A stretch of 64,000 nt of DNA from Dipetalonema caudispina (taxonomy: Eukaryota; Nematoda; Chromadorea; Rhabditida; Onchocercidae): assembly GCA_013365325.1 (NCBI GenBank), contig JABVXV010000028.1:124001-188000 (forward strand). Direction: 5' to 3'. The position numbers and the translations under genes were made by a program. The first letter of the stretch is position 1, and every line of letters starts with the position of its first letter. Positions 63,301-64,000 of the stretch are shown here, one piece after another. The notes under the pieces were generated by a model. That model searched no databases and was not told where the DNA came from. It saw only the letters and a list, made by a program, of their open reading frames with translations.

Positions 63301-64000
63301 AACAACTGTAATGAGCTCAATATATGCTGAAAGTCAAATTTTAAGAAACATAATTAAGGAATGTTAAGAAACTGTTGCGAAGCTTTCTCGAGTATTCGGA
63401 AAAATCTAATTGATAGATTCATTTTCGAAGAAAATTTTGAAAAAAGCAGTAAAGCATGACAAACCAAATATCCTTTATCCAAAATTTCCCTCTAGCTTCT
63501 TCAAAAAGCTCAAACTTCGACATGAATTAAGCAAAAGTGAGGGAAAATGTTACCAAAACTGAAGGAAGCTTCCGCAACAAGAACGCTAAAAGCCAGCAAA
63601 AAATTACACTAAGAAAACAACTGAGCTATGCCGATATATTTTTGTGTTAATGCAGGCTGTTGTGAATTTGCGATTCAATCAAGACATATCAAAAAAAAAC
63701 TATTATAAAATTGGAAAAGAGACGAAGTTTAAAAGTACTGAGTCTCCAAGAAATATACTCCCGAACAGAAGTGACATTTTCGGAAAATTTATCGAAACCC
63801 GTAGTCTGCATGAATACATGATATTTAGGAAGATTGGTCCTTCAGAATATCGTATCTAGGTTTTACGAGATCACGAAGTTACTTGATATATCACCAAAAA
63901 CAGATAATTTCGAGGAACAAAGAGAATTATAAACTAAACTTGACTACAAGAAGCGACATAAATCGGTATAACAAGTAGAAAGTAAGAAGGAACAAAGAAC
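60311..64000. other. Gene-poor AT-rich window end
   Basis: About 3.7 kb with no supported exon. Open stretches of about 60-70 codons occur near 61.1, 62.1 and 62.5 kb (- strand) and 63.2 and 63.7 kb (+ strand). None has paired splice sites or a recognisable motif. The + strand stretch at 63644-63859 (FKSTESPRNILPNRSDIFGK) is the least biased in composition but stays unsupported. Confidence 0.5.

Noticed and set aside
1..64000. CRISPR arrays, insertion sequences, bacterial operons, endosymbiont DNA
   Set aside because: No spaced direct repeats, transposase motifs, or intronless bacterial-type genes were seen. All confident genes are intron-rich and nematode-like.

Overview
The window looks like nuclear DNA from a parasitic roundworm, most likely a spirurid/filarial (clade III) nematode. 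It is very AT-rich. Its genes are cut into many short exons, joined by GT...AG introns that mostly run from under 100 bp to about 1.4 kb (one is 2 kb). AG acceptor-like sites sit just upstream of several start codons, as expected for spliced-leader trans-splicing. No bacterial, viral or intact transposon genes were recognised. All exon models were built by eye from phase-consistent splice sites and family similarity.

Left part (1-16.7 kb): the window opens inside a + strand BTB-BACK-PHR gene (BTBD3/6 type), whose last eight exons run to 3829. One of its introns holds about 0.85 kb of imperfect (TAA)n. A - strand gene (about 11.75 to 6.12 kb, 5' end not found) encodes a cysteine-rich, probably secreted protein with repeated CCC-x-CN-like modules. 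From 11.8 to 16.7 kb little can be supported.

Middle (16.7-33.1 kb): a complete P-glycoprotein-type ABC transporter (+ strand, 16741-29513, about 30 exons, about 1,320 aa, both nucleotide-binding domains intact). It is followed by a convergent, complete nine-exon aldo-keto reductase (- strand, 33115-30453, 317 aa).

Right-centre (35.9-52.1 kb): a tight head-to-tail run on the + strand: 60S acidic ribosomal protein P0, TCTP, a VHL protein, a large helical protein best matched to the Urb2/Npa2 ribosome-biogenesis family, and one or two unrecognised genes. Gaps between coding regions are only about 0.4-0.55 kb, and acceptor-like sites lie close to the start codons of TCTP, VHL and the first unrecognised gene. 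A nematode operon built around ribosome and growth genes is a plausible reading.

Right end (52.1-64 kb): mostly AT-rich non-coding sequence. It contains a perfect 18-bp hairpin, a small - strand gene for a 76-aa single-pass membrane protein (57809-56358), and a decayed or mis-framed coiled-coil coding region (- strand, about 60.3-59.35 kb). The last 3.7 kb shows nothing I can support.
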